Origin: Hespellia sp.
GTDB taxonomy: Bacteria; Bacillota; Clostridia; Lachnospirales; Lachnospiraceae
Length of the DNA stretch: 64,000 nt
Direction: 5' to 3'
Assembly: GCA_028693555.1 (NCBI GenBank)
Contig: JAQUVD010000002.1
Coordinates: 62,001-126,000, forward strand
Part shown: piece after piece, positions 17,452-27,383 of the stretch
How the letters are laid out: each line of letters starts with the position of its first letter
Position numbering within the stretch: the first letter of the stretch is position 1
Notes under the pieces: generated by a model
Databases searched by the model: none
The model's input: the letters and a program-made list of their open reading frames with translations, nothing else
Told to the model about the DNA's origin: nothing
Translations under genes and position numbers: made by a program

Positions 17452-18621
17452 ATGGATTATAATCAGATGAGTTTGGAACTACATGAGAAACATAAAGGGA
17501 AGATTGAAGTTATTTCCAAAGTAAAGGTGCAGGATAAGGATGCCCTTGCTACGGCTTATACACCGGGTGTCGCTGAACCCTGCCGTAAGATCGCAGCGAA
17601 CAAAGCGGACGTATACCGATATACAGCCAAGGGCAACCTTGTTGCGGTGGTATCAGACGGGACGGCAGTACTTGGACTTGGAGATATTGGGCCGGAAGCG
17701 GCAATGCCTGTTATGGAAGGAAAAGCGGTTCTTTTTAAAGAATTTGCCAATGTAGATGCATTTCCAATCTGTCTGGACACGAAAGATGTGGATGAGATTG
17801 TTGAGACGGTAAAACGCATCGCACCTGTCTTTGGTGGAATCAATCTGGAAGATATTTCCGCACCGCGCTGTTTTGAAATTGAACGCAGATTGAAAGAAGA
17901 ACTTGATATTCCGGTATTCCATGATGATCAGCACGGAACAGCAGTTGTCGTGCTTGCGGGAGTGATCAACGCACTCAAAGTATGCAAAAAGAAGGTCGAG
18001 GATTGCAGATTTGTCATCAGCGGAGCCGGTTCCGCAGGAAATGCAATTGGTAAATTGTTGATAAAATATGGCGTTAAACATCTTACATACAGTGACCGTG
18101 ATGGAATCGTCAGCTCAAGAACGGCGGCAAATGATTCACAGGCCGAGCTTTTGAAGTACACGAATCTGGAAGACAGAGACGGAACGTTAGCAGACGCACT
18201 TGTCGGTGCAGATGTGTTTATCGGAGTGTCGGCACCCGGGATTGTATCGGCAGAGATGGTTCAGAGCATGGCTAAGGACTGCTGTGTATTTTCTATGGCA
18301 AATCCGACTCCTGAGATTATGCCGGATGTGTCGAAAGCAGCAGGAGCGCGCGTCGTTGGGACAGGCCGTTCGGATTTTCCGAACCAGATCAATAATGTAC
18401 TTGTATTCCCAGGCTTGTTTCGCGGGGCACTTGATGTACATGCATCGGAGATTACAGACGAAATGAAACTTGCAGCAGCAAAAGCAATTGCCGATATCGT
18501 AACAGCGGATGAATTAAGTGAAGAATATATCATTCCGGCAGCGTTTGATGAGCGAGTTGGCAAAGCGGTTGCAAAGGCAGTGGCTGATGAGGCTGTGCGA
18601 GCAGGAATTGCACGGATTTAA
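17452..18621 (+). CDS. Malic enzyme (malate dehydrogenase, oxaloacetate-decarboxylating)
   Basis: Oxidatively decarboxylates malate to pyruvate with NAD(P). 389 residues, the short bacterial form without a phosphotransacetylase domain. Seen: AYTPGVAEPC near the N-terminus (catalytic Tyr region), GDGTAVLGLGDIG, EGKAVLFKEFA (catalytic Lys region), FGGINLEDISAPRCFEIE (metal ligands), HDDQHGTA, and the NAD-binding VISGAGSAGNAIG. ATGs occur at 17446 and 17452; AAGGAG at 17438-17443 fits 17452. Followed 11 bases later by pheA. Confidence 0.94.
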   Translation: MDYNQMSLELHEKHKGKIEVISKVKVQDKDALATAYTPGVAEPCRKIAANKADVYRYTAKGNLVAVVSDGTAVLGLGDIGPEAAMPVMEGKAVLFKEFANVDAFPICLDTKDVDEIVETVKRIAPVFGGINLEDISAPRCFEIERRLKEELDIPVFHDDQHGTAVVVLAGVINALKVCKKKVEDCRFVISGAGSAGNAIGKLLIKYGVKHLTYSDRDGIVSSRTAANDSQAELLKYTNLEDRDGTLADALVGADVFIGVSAPGIVSAEMVQSMAKDCCVFSMANPTPEIMPDVSKAAGARVVGTGRSDFPNQINNVLVFPGLFRGALDVHASEITDEMKLAAAKAIADIVTADELSEEYIIPAAFDERVGKAVAKAVADEAVRAGIARI

Positions 18622-18632
18622 GAGGGGGACAA

Positions 18633-19763
18633 ATGGCTACATTAGAGGAATTAAGATTAGAGATAGACAAAATTGACAAGCAGATTGTGGCACTTTATGA
18701 AGCGAGAATGGACTGCTGCAGAGAAGTGGGAGAATATAAGATTGAGACGGGAAAGAAAGTTTTTGACCGTCAGAGAGAACGCGAAAAGATTGCACGTGTG
18801 ACGGATATTGTGCAGGATGATTTTTACCGTAAGGGTGCGGTAGAACTCTTTGAACAGTTGATGAGCATCAGTCGTAAGGCACAGTACCATCTTCTGACCG
18901 AACGCGGAGCACTTGGAAGACTTCCGTTTATCGAACAGAATGAACTGGACTGGAAGGATTCACGTATTGTCTATCAGGGAACAGAAGGTGCATACAGCCA
19001 AGAGGCGTTGATTCACTACTTTGGAAAGGATGTGAACAGTTTTCATGTGCAGACCTTCCGTGATGCGATGGAAGCAATTGAGGAGGGGAGTGCTGATTTT
19101 GCAGTTCTTCCGATTGAGAACTCAACGGCAGGTGCGGTAGATCAGGTCTTTGATCTGCTTGTGGAATTTGAGAACTTTATTGTAGATGAAATCGTGGTTC
19201 CGATCAGACATGTGCTTGCAGCTCTTCCAGGAACGGATGAGAGGGCGATTGAACGTGTCTATTCACATCCACAGGCACTGATGCAGTGTGCGAAATATCT
19301 GGATGAGAGGCGCGGCTGGCAACAGATCAGTCTGGCAAATACGGCGGTTGCAGCAAAGAAGATTTTGGAAGACCAGAATCAGAAGCAGGCCGCTATCTGC
19401 AGCAGATATGCGGCAGAACTTCAGAAGCTTCAGATATTAGATGAAGACATTAATGATAATCCTCATAATTCAACAAGATTTATCATTGTGACAAACCAGA
19501 AAATCTTTCTCAAGAATGCGAAAAAAATCAGTATTTGTTTTGAGGTTGCACATGAAAGCGGTTCGCTGTATCAGCTATTGTCACATTTCATTTATAATGA
19601 TTTGAATATGACTAAGATTGAATCGCGGCCAATCGAGGGAAGACCATGGGAATATCGATTCTTCGTGGACTTTGATGGCAATATGGCAGATCCTGCGGTT
19701 AAGAATGCAATCCGTGGACTGCGCGAGGAATCGCGAACTCTGAAAATACTTGGAAATTACTAG
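18633..19763 (+). CDS. pheA: Bifunctional chorismate mutase / prephenate dehydratase
   Basis: Converts chorismate to prephenate and on to phenylpyruvate for phenylalanine synthesis. 376 residues in three parts: an AroQ-type chorismate mutase (about 1-90, LRLEIDKIDKQIVALYEAR), a prephenate dehydratase (about 112-290, starting YQGTEGAYSQEA and containing ENSTAGAVDQVFDLL and the active-site-like NNPHNSTRF variant DNPHNSTRF), and a C-terminal ACT domain (about 300-376) with ESRPIEGRPWEYRFFVD for phenylalanine feedback. GAGGGGG precedes the ATG. Confidence 0.96.
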   Translation: MATLEELRLEIDKIDKQIVALYEARMDCCREVGEYKIETGKKVFDRQREREKIARVTDIVQDDFYRKGAVELFEQLMSISRKAQYHLLTERGALGRLPFIEQNELDWKDSRIVYQGTEGAYSQEALIHYFGKDVNSFHVQTFRDAMEAIEEGSADFAVLPIENSTAGAVDQVFDLLVEFENFIVDEIVVPIRHVLAALPGTDERAIERVYSHPQALMQCAKYLDERRGWQQISLANTAVAAKKILEDQNQKQAAICSRYAAELQKLQILDEDINDNPHNSTRFIIVTNQKIFLKNAKKISICFEVAHESGSLYQLLSHFIYNDLNMTKIESRPIEGRPWEYRFFVDFDGNMADPAVKNAIRGLREESRTLKILGNY

Positions 19764-19781
19764 GAAGAAGGCTTTATTAAA

Positions 19782-21074
19782 ATGAGAACGAATGAATTAA
19801 TGCTTTATAAGAATATGGAATATGGTGAAATTCTGAAGGATATGACATTTCTGATAGAGAACTACGAGAATGAATATTATAACAAGGAGGATCTGCAGGG
19901 ACTTTTTTATGAGTGTATCAATGAAGTGCTGGAGCTTTCTACGAGTCATGGGTTTGAGGGAAACCTGTGGCATACTTATCTGACCTTCTTACTTGCAAAT
20001 GATGAGAATGCTTACAGCACATCCTGTGAGGTCGTCGGTGCGGTCGAGGGAAGCATCAACGATGTGGCACTTCATGATTTTAAGATTTTTAAAGAATTCT
20101 TTGACTGGGATCTGAAGAAAATGGGAGCAGTGCTCGAGACAGACTGTATTTCCACGATTGAGAATTATACGAATATCAATCGCGACAGTAAGGTCTATAA
20201 CAAACGTATCAGAAACAGAATCTGTGACCTTGCCAAGGCACTTGACAGCACAGAGGATGTATCGGAATTCAAGGATACACTGACAGCGTTCTACCGTGAA
20301 TTTGGAGTCGGTAAGCTGGGGCTTCATAAGGCATTTCGAATTGAACATCTAGACGATGGTGCGCAGATTGTTCCAATCACGAATATTGCACATGTGAATC
20401 TGGATGATCTGGTTGGATATGAGATTGCAAAACAGAAATTGATTGATAATACACAGGCATTTGTAGACGGAAAGCGTGCCAATAACTGTCTGCTTCACGG
20501 AGATGCGGGAACAGGAAAGTCGACATCCATTAAGGCAATCCTGAATCAGTATTATGATCAGGGGCTTCGTATGATCGAGGTGTACAAGCATCAGTTCCAG
20601 GATCTGAATGATGTCATCGCACAGATTAAGAACCGCAATTATAAATTCATCATTTACATGGATGATCTTTCGTTCGAAGAATTTGAAATAGAATATAAAT
20701 ATTTGAAAGCTGTGATTGAGGGCGGGCTTGAGAGAAAGCCGGACAATGTCTTGATTTACGCAACGTCGAACCGTCGGCATCTTGTGAGAGAAACCTTTAA
20801 AGACAAATCGGATCGCGACGAAGAGTTACATACAAATGATACCGTTCAGGAGAAGCTGTCTCTTGTTGCGCGTTTTGGTGTCACGATTTATTTCGGTGGA
20901 CCGAGCAAGAAAGAATTTCAACAGATTGTACGTTCCCTTGCTAAGAAGAACCAGATCGAAATGTCAGAAGACGAGCTGCTTCTGGAAGCAAATAAATGGG
21001 AACTCAGTCATGGTGGATTATCGGGAAGAACTGCGCAGCAGTTTATTGATTACCTTCTTGGTAAGAAAGAGTAG
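19782..21074 (+). CDS. AAA family ATPase, DUF815 type
   Basis: 430 residues with a poorly conserved helical N-terminal half and a C-terminal AAA domain. Walker A is LLHGDAGTGKST at about residues 238-249; Walker B-like FIIYMDDLSFEE follows around 290; LIYATSNRRHL is sensor 1. The match is to the DUF815 ATPase family, whose cellular role is not settled. It lies 18 bases after pheA and is followed by a small lipoprotein gene; neither neighbour explains its job. Confidence 0.85.
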   Translation: MRTNELMLYKNMEYGEILKDMTFLIENYENEYYNKEDLQGLFYECINEVLELSTSHGFEGNLWHTYLTFLLANDENAYSTSCEVVGAVEGSINDVALHDFKIFKEFFDWDLKKMGAVLETDCISTIENYTNINRDSKVYNKRIRNRICDLAKALDSTEDVSEFKDTLTAFYREFGVGKLGLHKAFRIEHLDDGAQIVPITNIAHVNLDDLVGYEIAKQKLIDNTQAFVDGKRANNCLLHGDAGTGKSTSIKAILNQYYDQGLRMIEVYKHQFQDLNDVIAQIKNRNYKFIIYMDDLSFEEFEIEYKYLKAVIEGGLERKPDNVLIYATSNRRHLVRETFKDKSDRDEELHTNDTVQEKLSLVARFGVTIYFGGPSKKEFQQIVRSLAKKNQIEMSEDELLLEANKWELSHGGLSGRTAQQFIDYLLGKKE

Positions 21075-21101
21075 CCTGCAAAAGAACCGAAGGAGCGTTA
21101 T

Positions 21102-21755
21102 ATGAAGAAGAACCGAAGCGTTATGATAAGTTTGGGTATGGCTGTGATTCTGGGCGTTGCACTCAGCGGGTGTGGTGTCGTAAAGAAGGCAGCTTCTACC
21201 AAAGTGGTTACGGACGCATCGACGGATGCTTCAGAAGGGTATGTACTTGCACAGCAGACAGGAGTGCTGGGAGAAAAATGGAGTGAATTTACAGTGCAGC
21301 TAAACAGCACTGTCATCACACTTCCCGGCAATGCGCTCTATCTGGAAAAACTTGGTCTGAAGATGGACACCAGTCTCATGTCGAAGGACACACTTGTGAA
21401 TGGCGGTAACCGGGAATCTGTTTATTTTAAAAATGAATTCGGTGATGCGATTCTTGTGACACTGATGAATCCGAATCGGACACCGCGGGCATTGCACGAC
21501 TGTCTGGTAACGGGGATTGCTGTGACAGAATATGATCTGGACGGCGGTCACCTAAACGTGATATTCCCCGGAGGGGTCGGGCTTTACAGCGATAAATCCA
21601 CAGCAATCCATGCATACGGCTCCGATTACGAAGAATATCAGAGCGATACCGTCCATATGTATACATGGCATGTGACGGACAGTTATTATAAGAGCTGTGA
21701 GATCGATTATGATGCCGCAAGCGGAAAGGCGGTTGGCATGTTTCTTAATTTCTGA
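21102..21755 (+). CDS. Hypothetical lipoprotein
   Basis: 217 residues. The N-terminus has two lysines, a hydrophobic core and the lipobox LSGC with Cys at residue 24, so a lipid-anchored extracellular protein is expected. The remaining domain (about 60-217) has no motif I recognise. GGAGCG precedes the ATG. It is convergent with rqcH, the two stop codons being only a few bases apart, with no obvious terminator between. Confidence 0.8.
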   Translation: MKKNRSVMISLGMAVILGVALSGCGVVKKAASTKVVTDASTDASEGYVLAQQTGVLGEKWSEFTVQLNSTVITLPGNALYLEKLGLKMDTSLMSKDTLVNGGNRESVYFKNEFGDAILVTLMNPNRTPRALHDCLVTGIAVTEYDLDGGHLNVIFPGGVGLYSDKSTAIHAYGSDYEEYQSDTVHMYTWHVTDSYYKSCEIDYDAASGKAVGMFLNF

Positions 21756-21758
21756 TTG

Positions 21759-23492
21759 TCATACCAGTGTGATCCCACTGATATCTCCGTCCATCATCAT
21801 GGAGTAATTGGTATAATATACGACAAATCCGGGTTTTGAGCCGTTTGGCTTTTTAACGTGTTTCTTTTCAACATAATCAATTTCTACTTTTTCACTGCCG
21901 CGTCCTTTGGAATAGTAGGCGGCGAGTTTGGCCGCCTGTTCAAAGGTGGTATCCGGAAGTTCATCACCGTTTGTTTTGACGATGACGTGAGAACCGGGCA
22001 TCTGTTTGGCGTGGAACCACCAGTCGTTCCCAACGGCAAAGTGGAAGGTGAGCTCATCATTTTGGAGATTGTTCTTGCCGACATACATGTCATATCCATC
22101 GGAAGAGACATAGTGGAACGGGCGGCTCTTGATCTTCACTTTTTTCTTTGTGAATTTTCTTTTCACGTAGCCGCTGTCAATCAGCTCTTCTTTAATCTGA
22201 GCAAGATCGTCTTCGCTGATCGCAATATCGAGAGCAGTGCTGATGGATTCTAAATAAGTAATATCGTCTTTTGTTTCCTGAATCAATTCGGTTAACGCCT
22301 CGAAGGTACGTTTTAATTTATTGTAGCGGTCGAAGTATTTCTGTGCATTCTCCTGTGTGGTCTTCTGTGGATCAAGGGGAATCGTGATGTTCTCGTTCGT
22401 GTAATAATTCAGTGCCTCGAAGGATTTGGCACCTTCTTCAACGCCATATCCGTAAGTGTTGATCAATTCACCATATACGCGGAATTTATCACGCTTCTCG
22501 GTGTCGCGCAGTTGTCTTGCCTGAAGGTCGTATTTCTTGCGGCTGCGTTCGAGTGCAGTCTGTACGACATGACGAAGGTCCGCAGATTTCTGACGGATTC
22601 TGGTCAGGGCATTTTTCGCGGCATAATAGGTCTCAAGGACAGATGAAATCGAAGTGTACTCCCGGCGTTCGTATGTGCTAAAATGTGTAAGCGGCAGGGA
22701 GGAGAAATCTTTTGGAACCACTCCATCGTAATAGATTGCCGGCGAGAAAGCGCCATCTGTCACCTGGTCGAAATAGATGGTGAATTGATGATATAGGTGC
22801 GTTAGAATATCATCCGATAATTCTTTTGGCGTGATGCCCGATTCAATGCCGGAAATGTAACAGATTTCTTCAGCTACTACAGGGCTGACACCAGTGAATG
22901 CACAATAGAGTGCTTTTCCGAGCGGCATCGGTTTTGCTTGAAGTTCCCCGATGAAATCTTCCAGAGAAATATTTAACGGGTCCTGTTTTTTCATTGTGTC
23001 CGGAACGAAATAATTTTGGCCCGGAAGTACTTCGCGGACGGAGCTCATTTGTGAGGATACATGTTTGATGCTGTCAATAATCATCATCTCATCATTACAG
23101 AAGATAATGTTACTGTGCTTGCCCATGATTTCCACAATTAATATTTTTTTGCATAAGTCACCAAGCTCGTCAAGATGCTCTATTTCAAAATGAATGATTC
23201 GTTCCAGGCCCGGCTGCGTGATGTTCACGATGCGGCCACTTCCGATATGTTTGCGAAGGAGCATGCAGAAATTGGGTGCAGTCATAGGACTCGGTTTGTT
23301 ATCGTCTGTCAGATAGAGTAAAGGGAGAGAGGCACTTGCAGAAATGCAGAGGCGTTTCTGTCCATTCGGAGTCTTGATTGTGATGAGAAGTTCATCGGCC
23401 TCCGGCTGCGCAATCTTGGAAATGCGCCCCTCTTTTAATTCATTTTTTAATTCATGTGCGATATTCGCAACGGTAATACCATCAAAAGCCAT
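21759..23492 (-). CDS. rqcH: RqcH / NFACT family protein (ribosome quality control; fibronectin-binding)
   Basis: NFACT proteins bind stalled 50S-peptidyl-tRNA complexes and recruit tRNA-Ala to add alanine tails; homologues were first annotated as fibronectin-binding proteins. 577 residues: NFACT-N (starting MAFDGITVANIAHEL, to about 200), helix-hairpin-helix and coiled-coil segments in the middle (about 290-420), and NFACT-R at the C-terminus, with FHYVSSDGYDMYVGKNNLQND, DWWFHAKQMPGSHVI and AAYYSKGRGSEKVEIDY. The frame runs 14 codons further upstream, but AAAGGAG and the family start favour 23492. Confidence 0.94.
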   Translation of the reverse strand: MAFDGITVANIAHELKNELKEGRISKIAQPEADELLITIKTPNGQKRLCISASASLPLLYLTDDNKPSPMTAPNFCMLLRKHIGSGRIVNITQPGLERIIHFEIEHLDELGDLCKKILIVEIMGKHSNIIFCNDEMMIIDSIKHVSSQMSSVREVLPGQNYFVPDTMKKQDPLNISLEDFIGELQAKPMPLGKALYCAFTGVSPVVAEEICYISGIESGITPKELSDDILTHLYHQFTIYFDQVTDGAFSPAIYYDGVVPKDFSSLPLTHFSTYERREYTSISSVLETYYAAKNALTRIRQKSADLRHVVQTALERSRKKYDLQARQLRDTEKRDKFRVYGELINTYGYGVEEGAKSFEALNYYTNENITIPLDPQKTTQENAQKYFDRYNKLKRTFEALTELIQETKDDITYLESISTALDIAISEDDLAQIKEELIDSGYVKRKFTKKKVKIKSRPFHYVSSDGYDMYVGKNNLQNDELTFHFAVGNDWWFHAKQMPGSHVIVKTNGDELPDTTFEQAAKLAAYYSKGRGSEKVEIDYVEKKHVKKPNGSKPGFVVYYTNYSMMMDGDISGITLV

Positions 23493-23578
23493 TTGTAACC
23501 GGCTCCTTTCTATGTGTTTCTTACGTTTGGTCAATGTGTATAGTATAACTGAAATAAGTCTATTTGGCTAGAAGATTC

Positions 23579-23608
23579 TTGACGGATGATGGTATCGCAG
23601 TGTAAAAT
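23579..23608 (+). promoter_or_regulatory. Promoter for yicC-gmk-rpoZ
   Basis: TTGACG (23579-23584), 18-bp spacer, TAAAAT (23603-23608). Confidence 0.55.
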
Positions 23609-23651
23609 ATAATGATATCAAGAAAATGAACGCAGAATTGGAGATAACATC

Positions 23652-24530
23652 ATGATAAAGAGTATGACCGGTTTTGGTAGATGTGAGATTTCGAAGGATC
23701 AGAAGAAATTTACAGTGGAGATGAAGGGCGTGAATCACAGATATCTGGATGTGAATATCAGAATGCCAAAGAAGCTGAATTTCTTTGAGGCTTCGATCCG
23801 TACTTTATTAAAGAAATACGCGAACAGAGGAAAGGTGGATATTTTCATTTCTTATGAGGATTTATCTGAAAAGCAGGTTTCTTTGAAATACAATGAGACT
23901 CTTGCAGCAGAGTATATGAGTTATTTCAAACGGATGGAAGAGAACTTTTCGCTGGACAATGACATTCGTGTTTCAACATTATCGAGATGCCCGGAAGTTA
24001 TTACAATGGAAGAACAGGCAGAGGATGAAGAGGAACTCTGGCATGGATTAAAGGAAGCTCTGGAAGGTGCGTTTTTACAGTTCGTGGAGACAAGAACTGC
24101 GGAGGGTGAGAATCTGAAGGCAGATATCATCGGGAAGCTGGATGGAATGTCCGAGGTTGTCGCTTCTATAGAGAGTCGTTCTCCACAGATAGTTGCAGTG
24201 TACCGTGAGAAGCTGGAGAACAAGATGAAAGAGCTGTTGTCTGATACACAGATGGAAGAGAGCAGAATTGCTTCTGAAGTGATTATATTTGCAGATAAGA
24301 TCTGTACAGATGAAGAGGTCGTCAGACTTAAGAGTCATATCAGCCACATGAAAGATACATTAGAAGAAAAGGAAGGCATTGGACGTAAGCTTGACTTTAT
24401 TGCGCAGGAGATGAATCGTGAGGCAAATACAATCCTCTCTAAGGCGAATGATTTAGAAGTTTCAAATTATGCGATTGACTTGAAGACTGAGATCGAGAAG
24501 GTTCGTGAACAGATTCAGAACATAGAATAG
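23652..24530 (+). CDS. yicC: YicC family endoribonuclease
   Basis: 292 residues with the diagnostic N-terminus MIKSMTGFGR, VEMKGVNHRYLDVNIRMP and a C-terminal DUF1732 part ending GRKLDFIAQEMNREANTILSKAND. YicC proteins are endoribonucleases in studied bacteria and are linked to stationary-phase and sporulation phenotypes. It is the first gene of yicC-gmk-rpoZ, a conserved Firmicutes string. Confidence 0.95.
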   Translation: MIKSMTGFGRCEISKDQKKFTVEMKGVNHRYLDVNIRMPKKLNFFEASIRTLLKKYANRGKVDIFISYEDLSEKQVSLKYNETLAAEYMSYFKRMEENFSLDNDIRVSTLSRCPEVITMEEQAEDEEELWHGLKEALEGAFLQFVETRTAEGENLKADIIGKLDGMSEVVASIESRSPQIVAVYREKLENKMKELLSDTQMEESRIASEVIIFADKICTDEEVVRLKSHISHMKDTLEEKEGIGRKLDFIAQEMNREANTILSKANDLEVSNYAIDLKTEIEKVREQIQNIE

Positions 24531-24541
24531 GAGCAGTGATT

Positions 24542-25177
24542 ATGGACAATAAAGGAATTCTGATTGTAGTTTCCGGATTCTCAGGTTCCGGTAAGGGAAC
24601 CCTGATGAAAGTGTTATTAGAAAAGTATAATAATTATGCGTTATCCATCTCTGCAACAACACGTAAACCGCGTGAAGGAGAGGTGGAAGGCGTTCACTAT
24701 TTCTACAAGTCTGTCGAAGAATTTGAAAAAATGATTGCGAAAGATGAATTAATAGAGTATGCTAGATACGTAAATAATTACTATGGTACACCGCGCAATT
24801 ATGTCGAGTCACAGCTTAATGCTGGAAAAGACGTGATTCTCGAGATTGAGATTCAGGGCGCGCTCAAAGTAAAGAATAAATATCCGGAGACACTGCTGTT
24901 GTTCGTGACACCACCGGATGCCGGAACTCTTGAGAGAAGACTTGTCGGAAGAGGAACGGAGACACCTGACGTGATTAAGTCACGGATGCTGCGCGCTGCG
25001 GAAGAAGCGGACGGTATGGATGCATACGATTATCTGATTGTGAATGATGATATTGAAGAATGCAGAGATGAGGTTCACCGCATTATCCAGAGTGAGCATT
25101 GCAGATGTTCCCGTAATACAGAATTTATGAATCAGATTAAAGAAGAGTTAAGAGGCAATTTGAAAGGAGAATTATAA
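24542..25177 (+). CDS. gmk: Guanylate kinase
   Basis: Phosphorylates GMP to GDP. 211 residues. P-loop GFSGSGKGT at residues 12-20, then SATTRKPREGEVEGVHYFY (GMP-binding Ser/Arg/Tyr), and VILEIEIQGALKVK. The frame opens at a GTG at 24536, but AGGAG at 24529-24533 is spaced for the ATG at 24542. Confidence 0.96.
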   Translation: MDNKGILIVVSGFSGSGKGTLMKVLLEKYNNYALSISATTRKPREGEVEGVHYFYKSVEEFEKMIAKDELIEYARYVNNYYGTPRNYVESQLNAGKDVILEIEIQGALKVKNKYPETLLLFVTPPDAGTLERRLVGRGTETPDVIKSRMLRAAEEADGMDAYDYLIVNDDIEECRDEVHRIIQSEHCRCSRNTEFMNQIKEELRGNLKGEL

Positions 25178-25178
25178 T

Positions 25179-25427
25179 ATGTTACATCCATCTTATAGTG
25201 ACTTGATGAAAGTCGTAAATGCAGACGTAGAAGAGGGCGAAAGCAATATTGTTAACAGTCGTTATTCTATCGTGCTTGCAACATCAAAGAGAGCAAGACA
25301 GATCATCGATGGCGAGATGCCGCTTGTTGATGCAGAGGAAGGCGAGAAGCCATTATCCATCGCAATTGAAGAGCTGAACGAAGGAAAAATTAAGATTGTC
25401 GGAGAGGATTCAGACGAGATCTTATAA
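25179..25427 (+). CDS. rpoZ: RNA polymerase omega subunit
   Basis: 82-residue omega subunit that helps assemble RNA polymerase. The conserved NSRYSIVLATSKRARQI and a PLSIAIEELNEGKI helix are visible. It begins one base after the gmk stop, so coupling is likely. Confidence 0.93.
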   Translation: MLHPSYSDLMKVVNADVEEGESNIVNSRYSIVLATSKRARQIIDGEMPLVDAEEGEKPLSIAIEELNEGKIKIVGEDSDEIL

Positions 25428-25503
25428 AACTTAGTGGCAGATACTTAGGTGTCTGTCATTTATACTATTATGAAGTACAATGAGAATTAAACGGAGAGAT
25501 GAT

Positions 25504-26829
25504 ATGAATATTTTATTTATTTCCCTTGGCTGTGATAAGAATCTGGTGGATACAGAGGTTATGCTTGGTCTGCTGGCTTCCAGAGGATATCAGATGGTGG
25601 ATGATGAGAATGAGGCAGATGTGATTGTTGTCAATACCTGCTGCTTTATCCACGATGCAAAGGAAGAGAGTATCCAGAATATTCTGGATATGGCAGAATA
25701 TAAGAAGAGTGGTAAGCTAAAGGCCCTTATTGTCACGGGTTGCCTTGCTCAGCGCTACCAGCAGGAAATCATAGATGAGATTCCTGAAGTCGATGCAGTT
25801 CTTGGAACTACATCTTATGACCGGATTTTAGATGCAATCGATGAGGCACTGGAAGGAAAGCATTTCCTTGAGATGGAAGATCTTGATGCACTGCCAGTTG
25901 TTGAGACACACAGGCAGGTGACAACCGGAGGACATTTTGCGTATCTGAAGATTGCGGAGGGGTGTGATAAGCACTGCTCTTATTGTATCATTCCTAAAAT
26001 CCGTGGAGATTTCCGCAGTGTTCCGATGGAGCGTCTGCTTGCAGAGGCCGCGGAGCTTGCCAGCCAGGGGGTAAGGGAACTGATCCTGGTTGCACAGGAG
26101 ACAACTCTTTACGGGCAGGATCTGTATGGAAAGAAGACACTTCCGAAGTTACTTCGTGAATTATGTAAGATTCAGGGACTTCGCTGGATTCGGGTTCTGT
26201 ATTGCTATCCGGAGGAGATTACGGATGAATTGATTCAGGTGATAAAGGAAGAGGACAAGATCTGTAATTATCTGGATCTGCCAATTCAGCATGCGAGTGA
26301 TTCGATTCTAAAACGCATGGGAAGACGTACCTCAAAACAGGAATTGACTGACATCATTGCAAAGCTCAGAGAAGCGATACCGGATATATCGCTTCGCACA
26401 ACGCTGATTACCGGATTTCCAGGAGAGACGCAGGATGATCATGAAGAACTGATGGAATTTGTAGATGAGATGGAATTTGACCGCCTGGGAGTATTTACTT
26501 ATTCGCCGGAAGAAGATACACCGGCTGCTGTGATGGAGAATCAAATCGACGAAGATGTGAAGGAAGACCGTCAGGCAGAGCTAATGGAACTGCAGCAGGA
26601 GATTGCATTTGACAAGGCGGAAGAGATGATTGGAAGAGAGCTGCTTGTTATGGTGGAAGGAAAGGTTGCTGACGAGAATGCGTATGTCGGCAGAACTTAC
26701 CGTGACGCACCGAATGTGGATGGTTTGATTTTTATTAATACAGATGAGGAACTGATGTCGGGAGATTTCGCAAAGGTGAAAGTGACCGGTGCTATGGATT
26801 ATGATTTGATAGGAGGGCTTGAATCATGA
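25504..26829 (+). CDS. rimO: Ribosomal protein S12 methylthiotransferase RimO
   Basis: Radical-SAM enzyme adding a methylthio group to an aspartate of ribosomal protein S12. 441 residues: an N-terminal UPF0004 domain with three cysteines (SLGCDKNLVD, NTCCFI, VTGCLAQRY), the radical-SAM cluster motif EGCDKHCSYCIIPKIRG (about residues 150-166), and a C-terminal TRAM domain (about 375-441). The upstream in-frame codons are ignored because GGAGAG lies just before 25504. Its last bases overlap pgsA. Confidence 0.94.
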   Translation: MNILFISLGCDKNLVDTEVMLGLLASRGYQMVDDENEADVIVVNTCCFIHDAKEESIQNILDMAEYKKSGKLKALIVTGCLAQRYQQEIIDEIPEVDAVLGTTSYDRILDAIDEALEGKHFLEMEDLDALPVVETHRQVTTGGHFAYLKIAEGCDKHCSYCIIPKIRGDFRSVPMERLLAEAAELASQGVRELILVAQETTLYGQDLYGKKTLPKLLRELCKIQGLRWIRVLYCYPEEITDELIQVIKEEDKICNYLDLPIQHASDSILKRMGRRTSKQELTDIIAKLREAIPDISLRTTLITGFPGETQDDHEELMEFVDEMEFDRLGVFTYSPEEDTPAAVMENQIDEDVKEDRQAELMELQQEIAFDKAEEMIGRELLVMVEGKVADENAYVGRTYRDAPNVDGLIFINTDEELMSGDFAKVKVTGAMDYDLIGGLES

Positions 26830-27368
26830 ATTTACCTAATAAACTAACCGTACTTCGTGTACTTATGATTCCGTTTTTTGTTGTATTTATGCTGACAGAT
26901 ATCGGTGGAGCTGCGAACAAATGGATTGCAGTCGGACTTTTTATTGTTGCCAGTCTGACAGACATGCTCGATGGCAAGATCGCCAGAAAGTATAATCTCG
27001 TTACGAATTTCGGGAAATTTATGGATCCGCTTGCTGATAAGCTTCTTGTTTCTGCAGCGATGATCTGTCTGGTCGAAATGGGACGTCTTGCGTCATGGGT
27101 TGTGATTATCATCATCAGCCGTGAATTTATTATCAGCGGATTCCGTCTGGTAGCTTCTGACAATGGAATTGTTATCGCAGCAAGCTATTGGGGTAAATTC
27201 AAGACGGTATTTCAGATGCTGATGATTATTGCACTGATTGTGAATCTTGGCGGTGTATTTATCATTGTCGAGGTGCTGCTGATCTGGATTGCAACGATTC
27301 TTACGGTAGTTTCACTGATTGATTATGTCGTAAAGAACAAGCAGGTTTTGACACAGGGTGGTATGTAA
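26826..27368 (+). CDS. pgsA: CDP-diacylglycerol-glycerol-3-phosphate 3-phosphatidyltransferase
   Basis: Membrane enzyme of phosphatidylglycerol synthesis. 180 residues with the CDP-alcohol phosphotransferase signature DGKIARKYNLVTNFGKFMD followed by PLADK at about residues 41-64, and several hydrophobic spans. Starts on an ATGA overlap with rimO. Confidence 0.95.
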   Translation: MNLPNKLTVLRVLMIPFFVVFMLTDIGGAANKWIAVGLFIVASLTDMLDGKIARKYNLVTNFGKFMDPLADKLLVSAAMICLVEMGRLASWVVIIIISREFIISGFRLVASDNGIVIAASYWGKFKTVFQMLMIIALIVNLGGVFIIVEVLLIWIATILTVVSLIDYVVKNKQVLTQGGM

Positions 27369-27383
27369 AAGAGGTTGATGAGT